Source: Parus major (lineage: Eukaryota; Chordata; Aves; Passeriformes; Paridae). From it: a stretch of 64,000 bases of DNA. Below are positions 10,149-22,500 of the stretch, in pieces. The position numbers and the translations under genes were made by a program. The notes beneath the pieces were generated by a model. It saw only the letters and a list, made by a program, of their open reading frames with translations, ran no database searches and was not told the DNA's origin. The DNA is taken from contig NC_031768.1 of NCBI RefSeq assembly GCF_001522545.3, positions 95,173,669 to 95,237,668 of the forward strand, written 5' to 3'. Numbering within the stretch: position 1 is the stretch's first letter; each line of letters starts with the position of its first letter.

Positions 10149-12769
10149 GTAAGCAAAACTTGTGTGCTGAGTCTTATGAAAAGTGTAAGAAAAGGAAATT
10201 CTGCAGCTTGGGTTCCAACATGCATGTTTACTTTTAAATCTAAATGTGACCAGACTATTTTAAATTAATGTAGACTCTTTTTTTTTTTTTTTTAATTTTC
10301 CCTTTTTGTTAAAAATGTTTCATAAATTGTGGTATTTGTGCCTTCATTATTTGTAATTGTGCCAGGAAAAAAATTGTATAAAAAACTGCAGATGTTGGAT
10401 TTACTGTAAATCAATCACTGTCATGTTTTTGTTTTTCTGCCTGGTCACCTGGGTAGTAGTGCTATTCTTGTTCTTTAGTTGGATGAAAATCTTTATGAAC
10501 TGGTGACTAGCTAACTGGAAGCTTCAGATAAATTCTCTTGTTTGAGATATCAATGTACATAGATCAGAGGAATATGTATGGGGCAGTGGTACAAGTGTAG
10601 TAGTCTTTGCTTAATAAAATGGGAGTCAGAATCTAATGCATTTAGATAGATGTGATTTTGTTAAGACTCCTTTACCTACATTGAGAGTTTCTTGCAAAAG
10701 GTTTCTTGGCCTTTTTTTGTCATCTAATGGTTTCATCAGATGTGTATGTAGAGAGTTTTTTACAGTTTGCACTGCTAGATAATGATATGCCTGGTAATTA
10801 ATCCTTAGCCACTTGCTCTTCTTTATTTGAGTTTGTTTGTGTGTTTGTTTGTTTTCTTGTTGGGAGTATTTTATTCAGTTGTATGTTTTCTGAAAAGGAG
10901 CTCTTTCTTACTCTAGAAATCCTCAGAAATGTAGAACCAAGGAAGCTGAGGGTGTGTTGCTCAGAGGTCAGCAAAGGCAAAGCAGTGCTCTTGCCCTTGG
11001 AATGGAACGGTATTTCTGTCGCCTTATCTGTGTCCAGGCTCTGACTGAGGCAGTGGCTGGAGTGTGGGTTAGTCCAGCTACTGTAATGTTGTGCCCAGCC
11101 TTGGAAGAAACACTGCCATGAAATCTCTCTTGTGCAATATCTTGGCTTCATGAGTCCTTGGTGAAAAATCAAATGGATTTTGTTCAAGTCTAATAGCGGG
11201 CAAGAAGGGCTGGTAATCTTAGCTCAGATATCACAGTGGCACCTTCTGTAAATCAGGCAGAGTTTTATCTGGGATTTCTGCTGTAAGAAACCCCCCATTT
11301 TGCAGGGGTACAGGGAAGCTTATGGGAGTGTGTCTCCACAAAGGCACAACTGTGCTCACAGAGCTTCTGTTAACTCAGCTGCAATTAAGAGGAAGCTGAA
11401 CTTGAATCAATGGATTGGGCTGTAGTCTAGTCATCTAAACTCCCTATCTTTCTCCTATGAACACTGTGGACATCTTTTTTAGCAAGTTTTTTAATCTTTC
11501 CATCTGCAGATGAAGTGTGGTAGTATTTATATTCCTCTCCATGGTGTTCACCAAAAAACAAGTGAAGTCTTTGAGACAATGAGTATGTGGAAATGCTACA
11601 GCCTTCAGCCAAGGAGTAGAAATGGAAGGGATTTAATTCTGAGGTTTTAAATGTGGAAAATTTGGTCTACGAAATGAGAATGGCTTTTACTTCTTGTGAT
11701 CTGGAGTTCATGCCATTCTGAAGTAACATCAGGGGGTCTTGACAGAAAGGGTAAAATTATGTATTTAGTTTTGGGGAAAGCCATGTAATGTTTTATTCTC
11801 CTTTGCATTTGTCAGTATTTATTTACATATACCCAGTCTGCTTGCCCATAGAAGACCCTTCAACATCACACTGCTGCAGTGGCATGGTGGTCTCAAGATG
11901 CACCAGGCTTTTAAAACTAGTGGTGCAGCAAGCACTTGAAATTGTGAACTGCAAAGTATTTCCCAAGAAGCTCAGGAGGCTCCAGGCCCTGGTCCTGCAA
12001 TGGTAACCTGGTACACACAGAGCTGGAGTTCCCTCTGGGAACTTCACAGCCTCATCCATCACACTCTGACACAGCCTGGGCAGTGTGGGTGTCTGGTCTG
12101 ACAGCTGTCCTCAGAGGAGGAGAAAGCCATGTGCTTCCTCTGTGGAGCAGCAGCAAAATTTGGCCCAAGAGCAGAGCCAGGACTTAAAGCCACACCTCTG
12201 AAGCCACAGAGAGGTGCTCTTATTGCTGTGTCTCTTGTTATTACACATCTGGTCTGTGCTTGTCGAAGATGTGGCACAAACATGAAGGAGCAGGAGAACA
12301 GAAAGGAAATATGTGGAGATATTTCTCAGGGTGTTTGAAGACCTGTGAAGGGACTTGAAATAAACAGCTTTTGTGCTTGCACACAGGCGCAAATCCTGAT
12401 GTTGCCTCAGGCTGAGCAGGAGGTGAGAACAGAGCTGTGTAATCCTGGTGGAATGCAGAGCCCACAGCTGGAAGTCCCTAAGCACTGGGTGGTTCTGGGA
12501 CAGGCACACAGTAATGTGTTGAAATATAAGCTGGATAATACAACAATTTGAGCTTGGCAGAGTTCAGATGGAAATGGAGAGAGAATTAGAAAAATCGTAT
12601 AATCCTTTCCTCATACACAGCTTGACTCAAGGTAGATTTGGTGGAGCCCTCTAGCCAACTTCAATTAGTAGTTCCTGTGCAGTCCCTCACTTCCAAATCA
12701 TGTAATGCTGTAATAACTGTCTGCTATTTAAAGTCAAAGAAAGAATATTAAACTACTGCCGTCTTTGAA
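10149..12769. other. Unique non-coding sequence
   Basis: Holds a poly-T run near 10279-10293 and a (GTTT)n-like patch at about 10831-10856. A 129-codon minus-strand frame at 10798-11187 and a 132-codon one at 12111-12509 show no protein-like motif, and I treat them as chance. No repeats are recognised. Confidence 0.5.
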
Positions 12770-13110
12770 GTTCACAGGCAGGGAATCATGGTTACTAAAG
12801 ATTATTAATTATCTCAGTAGTCAAACTACGCTAGGCAAAATTCCAGTATAAACGCCAGACAGTGAGTCTGATGTTATGCTGCAAGATTTCCTCAGAATAA
12901 TGCCCACAAACCAAGAACAAAAACCGTGTGCAAACTCTAATCTCATTGAAACAGCCTGCAGAGGTACATATATAAATCAAGGGTTAAGCAGGAATGTGTT
13001 TTTCTGAGGAAAGGCACTTTCTGTGTTTAATTAACAGAATGCTAATTGGGCAAATGAGGGAGAATTAAAAGTGAATCACTGAGTGTCTGTAAGAAATTGG
13101 TGGTGAAGCT
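12770..13110. promoter_or_regulatory. Conserved-element-like AT-rich block
   Basis: The block has no repeat signature. It is dense in short AT-core words typical of homeodomain sites (attattaattatctc, tttaattaacagaatgctaattg) and is low in homopolymers. This texture is common in vertebrate conserved non-coding enhancers. No alignment was available, so the call is an inference from sequence style only. Confidence 0.2.
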
Positions 13111-14235
13111 GTTAGAGCTCACTACTTGACCTGTGCATGGAAATTGTTAGTCAAGAACAAATCCTAAATTTGAAAGTTGTAATGAACGCTAAGATGCTCA
13201 GAAAAATCTAAATCCCTGACAGTGACCATATTCAGAGAAAAAAACACACCTATTTTATCCAGAAATATGTGAATGCTTTGTATGAGCTGACCTCCTTGCA
13301 CTGACTGCAGTTTTATACCTCATGACCCTGCAAGTAATATTGGAGGTTTTTCCAATGAGGAAAAAAATGATGCATCTTTTGTATTCATCAGAGCTGAGAG
13401 CAGGGAGGAAAGGATGTCAAAGAATATGTTTTTGCTCATGGGCAGTCACATTAGAAGGTATTTAGGAAAGTTTTTATTCATAAGAAATGGGACCATGCAT
13501 GTCACTGTGGTTACCAAAAGTATAATTTAAAGCACAAGGTCGTTGAGCAGCACAGGTAGGAATGCGATAAATGTCTGAGTCTTATGGAGAGGGAAAAAGC
13601 AAAAATCTCTGAGCCCATGCTCATATTTGGCAGACTGCTCAGGAGGAGCTGCTCTTTGGTGGTTAAGCCCACGATAGGGGCAGCAATGAAAACTTCCAAT
13701 CCTTTCAGTGGCTCTCTAGGCACAGTGTGTGAGCTGCTTGGAGCAAGCCCCATTGGGCATTGGTAGTGCTGGGATGATGAAGAGAGATTTTGCAGGCTGA
13801 GAAGGCTGTCCTGCAGTTCTCTTTTGACAGCCCTCACTCAATGGCCATAAAGTCCAGAGGACCACGTCCATTTTTGTGGCTGTACAGAGGGAAACTGCCC
13901 AAGGCAGTGAAAGCAGCAGCCCAGCAGAGAAAAACAGTCAGTGTTCCAAGAGGTCTTCCAAAACACTTGCAAAGTTAAATAAACAGCAAATGATTCCAAT
14001 CGTGTGCAAAAATCATCTAGGCTGTAGCTGGAAACAAGGCTGTGTGAAGCACTTCATTCAGTCTCCTCTTATATGCATGCTATTTTAAGGACTGGAAAGA
14101 GGCAAAGTGATGAACATGGAACATAAGGTCCTCTGGCTCTTACAAGAGGAAAACAAACCACATGTTTTAGTTGTCCTTCATCCTAAGATAGTGACAGCAG
14201 GCTTGAGATATGTTTGTAGCAGTGTCCTGTGTCTG

Positions 14236-14266
<31 letters not shown>

Positions 14267-17200
14267 AGAACATATGTATCATCTTTAAAAAGGCATTTTT
14301 CAAAATTAATCTCTCAGCCTATAATTTAGTTCTGAGCTGCAGATATTTTATTTCTTGGTGTATGCCAGACACTTCTCTGGCATGTTCTGATTCAGTGGCC
14401 CTCCCACATCAGCTCTGGGAAACATAGTGACTGAGCCAATGCCTCTGAAATGAATGGGTATCATTCCATCAGCCTGGGGTGGCCCTGGCAGCAGTGTGTG
14501 CATCGTGAGGGCCAGCAGGCTGACAAGTGCTGGGCTGTAGCCCACATTTGTCCATCTGAGCTTCCTCGCTTCAGTCACTCCCATGACAAAATCAGGATCT
14601 ATTGGATTTGTGCAATAATATACTGTTTCTTCTCCTGCTACTAGTGACAGCATTTATTTTTTCTTCTTGTGTCAAAGTCATGATTTGGACTAAAACTGAG
14701 CGTGTTCCTAAAGCTACAATGAATGGTCAGAGCTGAGTGATTGCATTGGCACCTAGTACATTTGATGAGTGTCAGGATCTTGGATTCATGCATTGTTTTC
14801 TCAAACATTGAAAATGATCTTTAGCATATTATGGGCCAAATTTTCCCTGACACTTGGGACACTTAGAAGATTTGAGGACAGAAATGCATACCAAGTTTTG
14901 CACATGGAAATTAAACAGGGTGTGAAATCTCATTAGTGCTTTTGAAAGACTGATTGTGTGCTCGATTTGGGTATGACTGGTTGGGTGGACTGTGCATTTG
15001 TTCATGCTTTGCAAATTCACTTAGATTTTATTCCAGAGCATAGGATTTTTTTTTTTTTTCTTTTTGGAGAAGGAATTTAATTTCTGAGGTGAATTAGGGT
15101 AAGAGTTGATTGAGCTGAAATATCACTATTTTCACTCCAGAGATTATTATGATTATCAGTTGCAGACAAAAAAAAATAACCTCAAACCAACCAAAGCCAG
15201 CTACAGTTGCATATCTTTTAGATGCTGCATGATGCTATTTTAAGAAAGTATACAAACCAGTAAGTCGTAATTGGTAAAATAATGTTTAACTGAATCAGAT
15301 GCCATGCTTGGTTACTCTGTCCTGCCTCCTGCAGCTGGCAGATGTTGGCAGGGTGTTTGCACCTGCAGTGAGCTGTGTTTTTGAGGGCTGTATGCCAGCA
15401 CAGCATCTAAATGATTCTTCAGCAGGCCTGTCTACCCTTAGGATGAAAGACATGTAAGCTGGCCACAGCTGCACCCCAGCTGGCTCAGTTTGTGTCTCAC
15501 TGTGGCACAGCAGAGATTTTCCAAAGTCCTCTGAAGCATTGCAGGGGACTGGAACCAGAAGTAATAAGCCTGGCTGGGCATGAGCTGGCTCCAAAGGAAG
15601 CTAGAGGTGAGACCACTGCACTTTGCTCCCAAATCATTTCCTGTTCTAGTTCAGCACTTAGCCGACTGACACTTGGGCGAGCTTTCCCTGGAGCAGCTCC
15701 AATCAGGCAAGGTTTTCTGAAATCCCTTCCATGCCTTTGGAGAGTGGGCATGCAATTTCCAGGGCTGGATCTGGTCCTCATAAGCATGGCACTAAAGGAT
15801 AGGCTAATGAGCCCCACTGGGCTTGCACGAGTCAGTCTCTGCATGAATGGCATGGCCTGCTCCAGAGAGAGGGGAAAGGGAGCACTGTCTGCCTGGCACA
15901 GGTTCCCTTTACAAGAGGGAGGTGGAGGTACAATGTGATGTGAGTACAGGTACAGACCACAGACCACTGAAGGGGCTTTTTCCATAGAGTTCACCAGTGA
16001 AAGAATTTTTTTTTGTGTGCGTGGTGGCACTTGGGTTTAAATGGAAAGCTCAGACTTCCTAATTTTCAAGCAGACCCCTTCCTGCCTGGCAAGTGTCCTT
16101 GGACTCAGAATGCCAGAGGAAGAGCCATGACCCAGCTCCAGAATTCCTGGTCCAGCACTGCTGGCAGCAAAGCCCAGCAGTGTGGCCCAACTGTGCACAA
16201 CCCCAGCTGAGACTGTGGCTTTACTGGTGTCTATTTCCATGCAGCTTCACTGGATTAAAGCTGATTCCAGCTTGCCTGTATGTACTGAAATGATGTCTCT
16301 GACTGCAGCACAAGAACACCCTGTGTACTGATTTAAGATCCACACAGGAAAACTGTCCTAGGATACTCAAGCTCACTTGTATTCAAAGCACATGATTCAT
16401 CCTTTAAGTCTGTGATAAATTTTACAAACATATGTATAAAATTACCAGAAACATTGATATAGAAACAGTATTGAAGCAAAACACCTGTAATTTCATAAAT
16501 AAGGAGAACAAATATTTGCTTTTTGAAATCTAATTCTGGTGCAGGAAAGGAACCTGTAGATAATTGCTCTTTTGTGCTAAACACCCTTGCTGGCTACTTC
16601 AACATTAACATTAGTTATTCAGATTACTGACATGGTTTGAACTGATACAGTACTGATAGTTTGGTTTTATATTTTTTCTTCATATAATATGGTGGACTTG
16701 CAGATGTGGACTTCTGAAGTCCTCAGAAGCTGCTGTTATGGGTTCCCTCAATGCCAGGAGCATTGCATAGTGCTGATCACAGCCTTCATAATTAAAATAA
16801 AACCCCAAACTACAAACCCAAACAAACTGTGGGGAATGGTTTTAAATGCAGCTATAAAAACCTTGCTGGCAAGAATTTTAGCATGCCTTTCTATATTGGC
16901 TTCAGTTTTTGGTTTCTTGCCATTTTTCCTAAGGTCCAGGCTTTCTCTCTAAGTCTCTGATACAGGACAAACAAGTCCCTGCAGCCAAAGACATTTCAAA
17001 ACCTTAAAAAATTTCCTGTGCAGTCAGTCAGGTCATCCAGTTTCAAAATCAATTCTTGTTCATCATTGGTGGTGGGTCTGAGGTGAAATACCAATCTCAT
17101 TGATTTTGGCACAGTTTAGATCCAACCTGAGTGGAAGGCATGCTCAAAATTGTGATGTGAGATGGACTGGCAGTGCTCTGAGATTAAAAAAATCGCCTTC

Positions 17201-17828
17201 CGTAAAATCTAGATGTAATTAAGAAACTCACATTTCTCCAATCTGAAATAAACTAAAATCTTAAACAGCAGCACAAGGGATCCTGGAATGTAGCCTAGGA
17301 TACACCCAGGATACTCTTGTGCTCCTCAGTTCCCTGCTCTCTTTCCTTTGGGACTGGCACATTTTACAGCTGACAGCCCTGGAACTTATTTTATGTGAAA
17401 TGTTCCAGGGAAATCATTAGAAATTAGATCAAAACAGAATTCAAAGAAACCTGAGGGGTTAGAGAAAAGTGCTGAATTTCTTGCAGTCCTTACCCTGAAT
17501 TCAGCAAACCTTTGGAGGCAGGTCATCTAGGATAAAAAAGCCATGTCAGGTCACAACAATATGCCTTTTGACAGCATGCTTTCTTTATCAAAATGACCAA
17601 AAATCTTCCAGTGTTTTCCTTCATGGTGATGAGGAGGATTTTGAGATCCAGTGACTTTATTAATAGTGCTCTATCCCTTCTCTTGACTCAGTGAAGTTTC
17701 TCTGGCATACAGGCTCACTTGGTTAATGAGATGTGACACTTGGCATGCTACTAATAAGAAGGAGAAATGGGAAGAAATGTATGCATCACTTCTGAAATGT
17801 TGCTGCAGGCCCCTTTTCTGTACATCTG
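13111..17828. other. Unique non-coding sequence with simple repeats
   Basis: Contains an (AT)n run at 14244-14266, a poly-T run near 15048-15060, and a GC-richer stretch at 15430-16030 open on both strands (described as a finding). No gene or interspersed repeat is recognised. Confidence 0.5.
14244..14266. repeat. (AT)n dinucleotide microsatellite
   Basis: About eleven uninterrupted AT units follow catacatac. Confidence 0.95.
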
Positions 17829-18010
17829 GTACATATTTCTAATCTTTTGTTTTGCAGAGTAAGGTGCCAGAAATGTGGGAGTCATCAGCAGTTAGTTATT
17901 TTCATAAAGAAGATGCTGAAAATCTATGTAATTACAGACCCATTTCAATTTTATTCTCTGCAGTTGAATTATTTCAATGTCTTTTTTATAGTCAAAATGA
18001 ACAAGTTTAG
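17829..18010 (+). mobile_element. Ancient non-LTR retrotransposon reverse-transcriptase relic
   Basis: From 17858 one frame stays open to a stop at 18010. It reads SKVPEMWESSAV, then HKEDAEN, LCNYRPISIL and SAVELFQ. Jockey-superfamily LINEs (CR1, L2, Rex1/Babar and relatives) carry, at the N-terminal edge of the reverse-transcriptase domain, a segment of the form VPEMWKxxxVxPxxKxx..., NYRPISIL, then SxxxKxFE; the spacing here fits. Just upstream, TACATATTT and AATCTTT spell the usual YIFNL segment after a small frameshift. The copy is short, has lost the invariant basic residues around the motif and is plainly dead. The family is uncertain; it looks less like avian CR1 than like an L2 or Rex-type element. 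The apparent splice acceptor at 17857 is coincidental. Confidence 0.7.
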
Positions 18011-19407
18011 TTTACAAATATTTTATTACCATTAGGGTAACTTGATTTCTGTTATCATCATTTTACAACTGTAGTATTATTAAAAGTGACAAATGACTCC
18101 GTAGTCAATTGCTCTTCTGAATAAATGTCATTTTGTGTGGTGGTTTATTTCTTCTGCCAACCTTTGATCTAATGAGAGGCAGCAGATTTTATTTGGCTTT
18201 TTTTTATTTTTTATTTTTTTTACTCTGGCATGTGACAGCTTTGTCTTAGTGAAAAGAAACAATTCATTTTCAAGTGAGGCAGCTGGAAATTTTGCTGTAA
18301 TGAAAGATTTGGCATTTGGCATGGCAACATTCAGGGATCCTACAGCAGGCTTTGGCAATGCCCTTATCTGTGTATTTCTACATTTACATCACTCTTTAGC
18401 AACAACAAAGAGATGCAACAGCTTTTTTCCCCTTTGTCTGAAGGCCTGTGAGGGGCTGGTCTGAAGCCCTGGGGATTTCAGCGCTTGACATTTTCCTGAC
18501 CCCTGACTTCATTCAGTGATCGAGGCTTTTCTGGCAGTGCCATCCAGTGAGATCCACAGTGACTTCACTTTTAGGTACTGACCTCCCAACGTGCTCCTCA
18601 AATCCTCCCTGCCAGCACCGTGCTCCTTCCCAGAGGCTTCATGCTGGCTGCTGCCTCCATGTCCTTTCAGGCAGGTGTTTGATGCTGAAGGTGGCACCAG
18701 CTGCTCCTCTCCCTTAATTGACACCGAGTTGAAGTCGGACTTGAAGAGTTGGCCGAGGGTTTTTGTTTGTGATGAGTGTTTTCCTCAATCTAACTGCTCA
18801 CACATGCTGGGGACAGCTGGTGTTTCCCACCTGAAGCTGTGGAAGTGAGCCCAGTCCTGGAGTCACTCCCCAGATGATGATTTGACTTTGAAGTCCTCAG
18901 TAGGCAGGTCCCTGTGTGTGCTTCACTCAGCTGAAGGACTCCTGTTACTCCATGCTTGCAATCTTTCTTTCTCATGTAAGTGGACTAGCAAAACCCTGGA
19001 ATAACTCTTGCTCTATCAGTCAATGTCAGACAGCACTTACTCTTTAAGATCATAAAACCAATATAGATCTGAAATGCCAAAATCTTAATGTGAGATAAAA
19101 GTGGTAAACCTTTGATATTTGCTTCTCTGAAATAGTTGGCATCAATTACAAGCCAAGCTGAAGGATGTATTCTGGTTTTGGACAATTTACAGTTCAGGCT
19201 TTTTGATTATTTGTTCCTGCAGACAGCCAACTGATTTACTCATTTCCCCCTCTTTAAAACATTAAGTAGAAATGCTTGGAGGCTTTTTTCATTAAAAATT
19301 GGTGATGTTCATTTTCTAAAAATGAGGTTACAAAAACATTTGATCCTACATTTAAAGTATGCATTTCTTTTAAGGACACTGCAAAGGCCAGTCAGTATAA
19401 ATTGTTT
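18011..19407. other. Unique non-coding sequence
   Basis: A T-rich run lies at about 18199-18222, and a slightly GC-rich patch at 18430-18900. It may hold more of the LINE relic immediately downstream, but I cannot follow it. No gene is recognised. Confidence 0.45.
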
Positions 19408-19514
19408 TGAGCACCCTGGTCTAGTTGAAGTTGTCCCTGCCCATGGAAGCGGGGTTGGAATTAGATGATTTTAAGGTCCCTTCCCACACAAAAGTTTATT
19501 TGATTTTATGAAAT
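19408..19514 (+). mobile_element. CR1 LINE extreme 3' tail
   Basis: The sequence gagcaccctggtctagttga, gtccctgcccatgg, ggggttggaattagatgatt and taaggtcccttcc follows the last 100 bases of a standard avian CR1. It ends in a decayed octamer repeat (tttgattttatgaa). Only the tail is present, and its direction is sense. Confidence 0.88.
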
Positions 19515-22500
19515 GCTGTAAGTGACTATTCTTTTCAGTGTTTTAGTCATTTAGACTAATCTATTTCAAAATCAGTTTATTTAGCTTGATCTCATATTTT
19601 TTGTAAAAGCTTGACAACCTGAAAATTGTGTAGCTTAAAAACAGCAAGGAAAAGAATGCAAATGGAGATGAGTGGAGAGGGAAAATAGCATGCCTTGGTG
19701 TAATCTTTGCAGGTATCTTGCTGCCAGGGATCAGGTTGGAGGCAGCCATGGCTCTGTTATGGCAGAACAGTCACAGTGAAGAGCTTTGGGGACATCCCAA
19801 AAACACTGTGCTTTCCCAGAGGTGCCCTCAGTGGGCATTTGTGTGGGAGCCCTGATCACCAGATCTGGAGATGCTGGAACTCCCAGACAGGTGCTTTTCA
19901 TGGCCAGGTGATAAGGAGGCAAGGGCAGGGCATCACCAGCCAGAGCTGCACCCCCTGCTACCCAAACACGGAGAGTTGGAGCTGGCCAAGAGCTTTGGTG
20001 GGCCCATGGCATTGAGGTAGGAGCGAGGCCAGGCCAGGAAGGGCAGTTCCCAGGCTGGGGTCATGAGTGGCACAGGAAGGACTCAGCTGTAATGTGCCTG
20101 AGATGAGGAGAAGGGCCTGAGATTAAATGAAATGTCTGAGCACTGACAGGAGAAACACTTGCATGTGAGGGATTGCTCTTGGAGCCCAGCATGGGCTACA
20201 TGTGGATGTCCCTGTTTGGTTAAGGATAATGGGGTTTAAGTTTGGTGTGTTATGTTGTCATTGCATTATTTTCTTAGCTTTTCTTTTAATGAAGCATGAT
20301 TTTTCCTCCTGTCCTCCTGGGATCTTCTCATAAGCCCTTTGTAAAAAAAAGGGTAATTCCTTTACCTCCCTTGGCAAGCCAAAATCTGGTTTTCTGATTT
20401 TGGGATGGAAATGTGGCCATTGCTGTTTGTTTTATGCTGACATTTTTATTCAGTCCTTGGATTTAGAGATCCTCTCTGCTTTAGTCTGTGAATCCCTTTG
20501 CCATTACAGACATAACCCTGACTCAGATTTACTGGAAGAGCTAAAGAGACTTCTCTCTCCTCTTTTCATCAGCAGATATACTGTGGGTTCCAGCATTATA
20601 TGGGGTGCTTATATGGTTGCAGAGAGGTCAGGACTCCATTCACCCCTCTCTGCATATTGATCTAGCAATACATGCTTCTGATTGAATCCAAGAGAAAATA
20701 ATTCCCCACTAACTTGTGTGGCTTAGGGAGGGTGATTTGGGAGTCTGCCTCATCCAGTCTGGACTCTCTGAACACCACTGCTGTGTTTGCTCCTGCAGAG
20801 TTCAGCAGGTGTCATGAAAATGATCCTGCTTTTGCAAGAGCTGGGCTTTGGAGCTGGTTAATTGCATTGTGTTTAAGCATTAAAATTTTTGGCAGAAGGT
20901 TTTCTTTCTGCCACCAAACAATTGTTCACAAATGTTTCCATTATTCAGCCACCTGTAATGCATGCCTATCAAAGCAAGAGCAGTCCTATTAATAATTACT
21001 GTCAGCCGTGTGCAGTGATGCACTTTGCACATTCATTCTTGGGGTAATTCCAGTCAAATGGTGTATTTCAAATGTCAGCTTGATGTTCCTGTTGTAAAGA
21101 GGAATATTTTAGTACAGGAAAATAAAACTTACTTGTAATCCTGGTCTACAGTCTGAGGTGATAAAGGATGACCAGGATTTTAAATTCAATCTTAGTGTTT
21201 GTTAGACTTACTTTTTACCTTTTTCCTTTCTTTTTTGAGGTCCCTGCATAGGCTGGGCTGATTTCTCCATTTCTGAAACTAGCCCAGGCCAGACATGTAA
21301 TTTGAAAGCCACTTGAGTAAAGATAAGGGCCTATTTATCAAATTATTTATCATAGGCATAAATAAGAGTCTCTGTAGTGCTCTGCACTGTTCTGCTAGAC
21401 AAAGGTGGTGAAAGCATGATGGGCCCTTTTCCTGCCTGTTTGTGGTCTCAAGCAGCTGGCTGTGGTGACAGCAGGTCCCTGGGACCACACTTGCACTCAC
21501 TGACCTATCTGTGCCAGTCCCTTACCTCTGCCAGTGCTCTGATCCTCTATGCAACCTTTCTTTCCTTGGTAGATCTCATTGCCCTGTGTTACAGAGCACT
21601 GGGGAGCTGCAATGTCCCCAGCAGAAGCATCCTTCATCCTGGAACCTCCCAGGATTTCTACACTGTGAAATTTTATCATAACCCCTGAGTTTTCTCTCTG
21701 TTTTTATTCTCTCCCCCATGCCATTTAGGAGGGGGGCATTGAGTGAGCAGCTGTGTTGGGCCTTAGTTGCTGTCTGGTGTTGAGCCATGACAGACAGGGC
21801 TGCTCTCCTGCCCTCCCCAGGCAGCCAGTGCCTGTTCCTGCCCTGGGGGTGAAGGGATGGGGCAGGGGGTGAGAGGCCCAGGGCAGCCTCCCAGCTGGGG
21901 GATAGGGCAGGGCTGCTGGTGCTCTGCTGCTGCAGCTGTGGGGGAGATCTGTGTTAGGGTTAGGGGCAGTTCCCGACTGCATGGAAGCATTGAATGCAGG
22001 AGAGACTTGTGTGTTAGGGGCAGTGATGTTCAAATTTTATATGTGAGGCTTTTCATTGCATTACTCAGCCTCACAGACCCCTGAGGTTGGATGTTATGAG
22101 CTGAAGGATAGAATCCTTATAGGAAAATATTAAGCACTATTCTCTGCACACCACAGGGGGCCTGCTTGTGCACTGGAATCAGCTTGTTCAAATTTCTAAG
22201 CCCCTTGCTGTGTGGCTGGGCTTCCTGCATTGCAAAATTAGTGGTGTATTTGGGGTAGCATCTGCTGACACCCACACTGTTGTTACAGGCAGACAAAAGG
22301 ACCAGCGTGAGCTGGCATCATGTTATTCATGCTGGGATATTTGTATGCCATGGAGTTCAGCTACAGTGACTTTTATTTAGCTCTCCTCTGAATAATGTTG
22401 GCCATTGAGCTCCATCAGAGATTTTGGTTCTAAGCCCAAATAGCAGTAAAACCTATTGCTGCTAAAACTTACTTATAACCACATCTGCAAGAACAGTTTA

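Noticed and set aside
11512..11651. Acceptor-like ccatctgcag directly followed by an ATG and 46 open codons
   Set aside because: No donor, no homology and ordinary composition; one of many such coincidences.
17857..18040. Apparent splice acceptor followed by an open frame
   Set aside because: The frame encodes a LINE RT motif, and the upstream bases continue the same LINE domain, so the acceptor is accidental.
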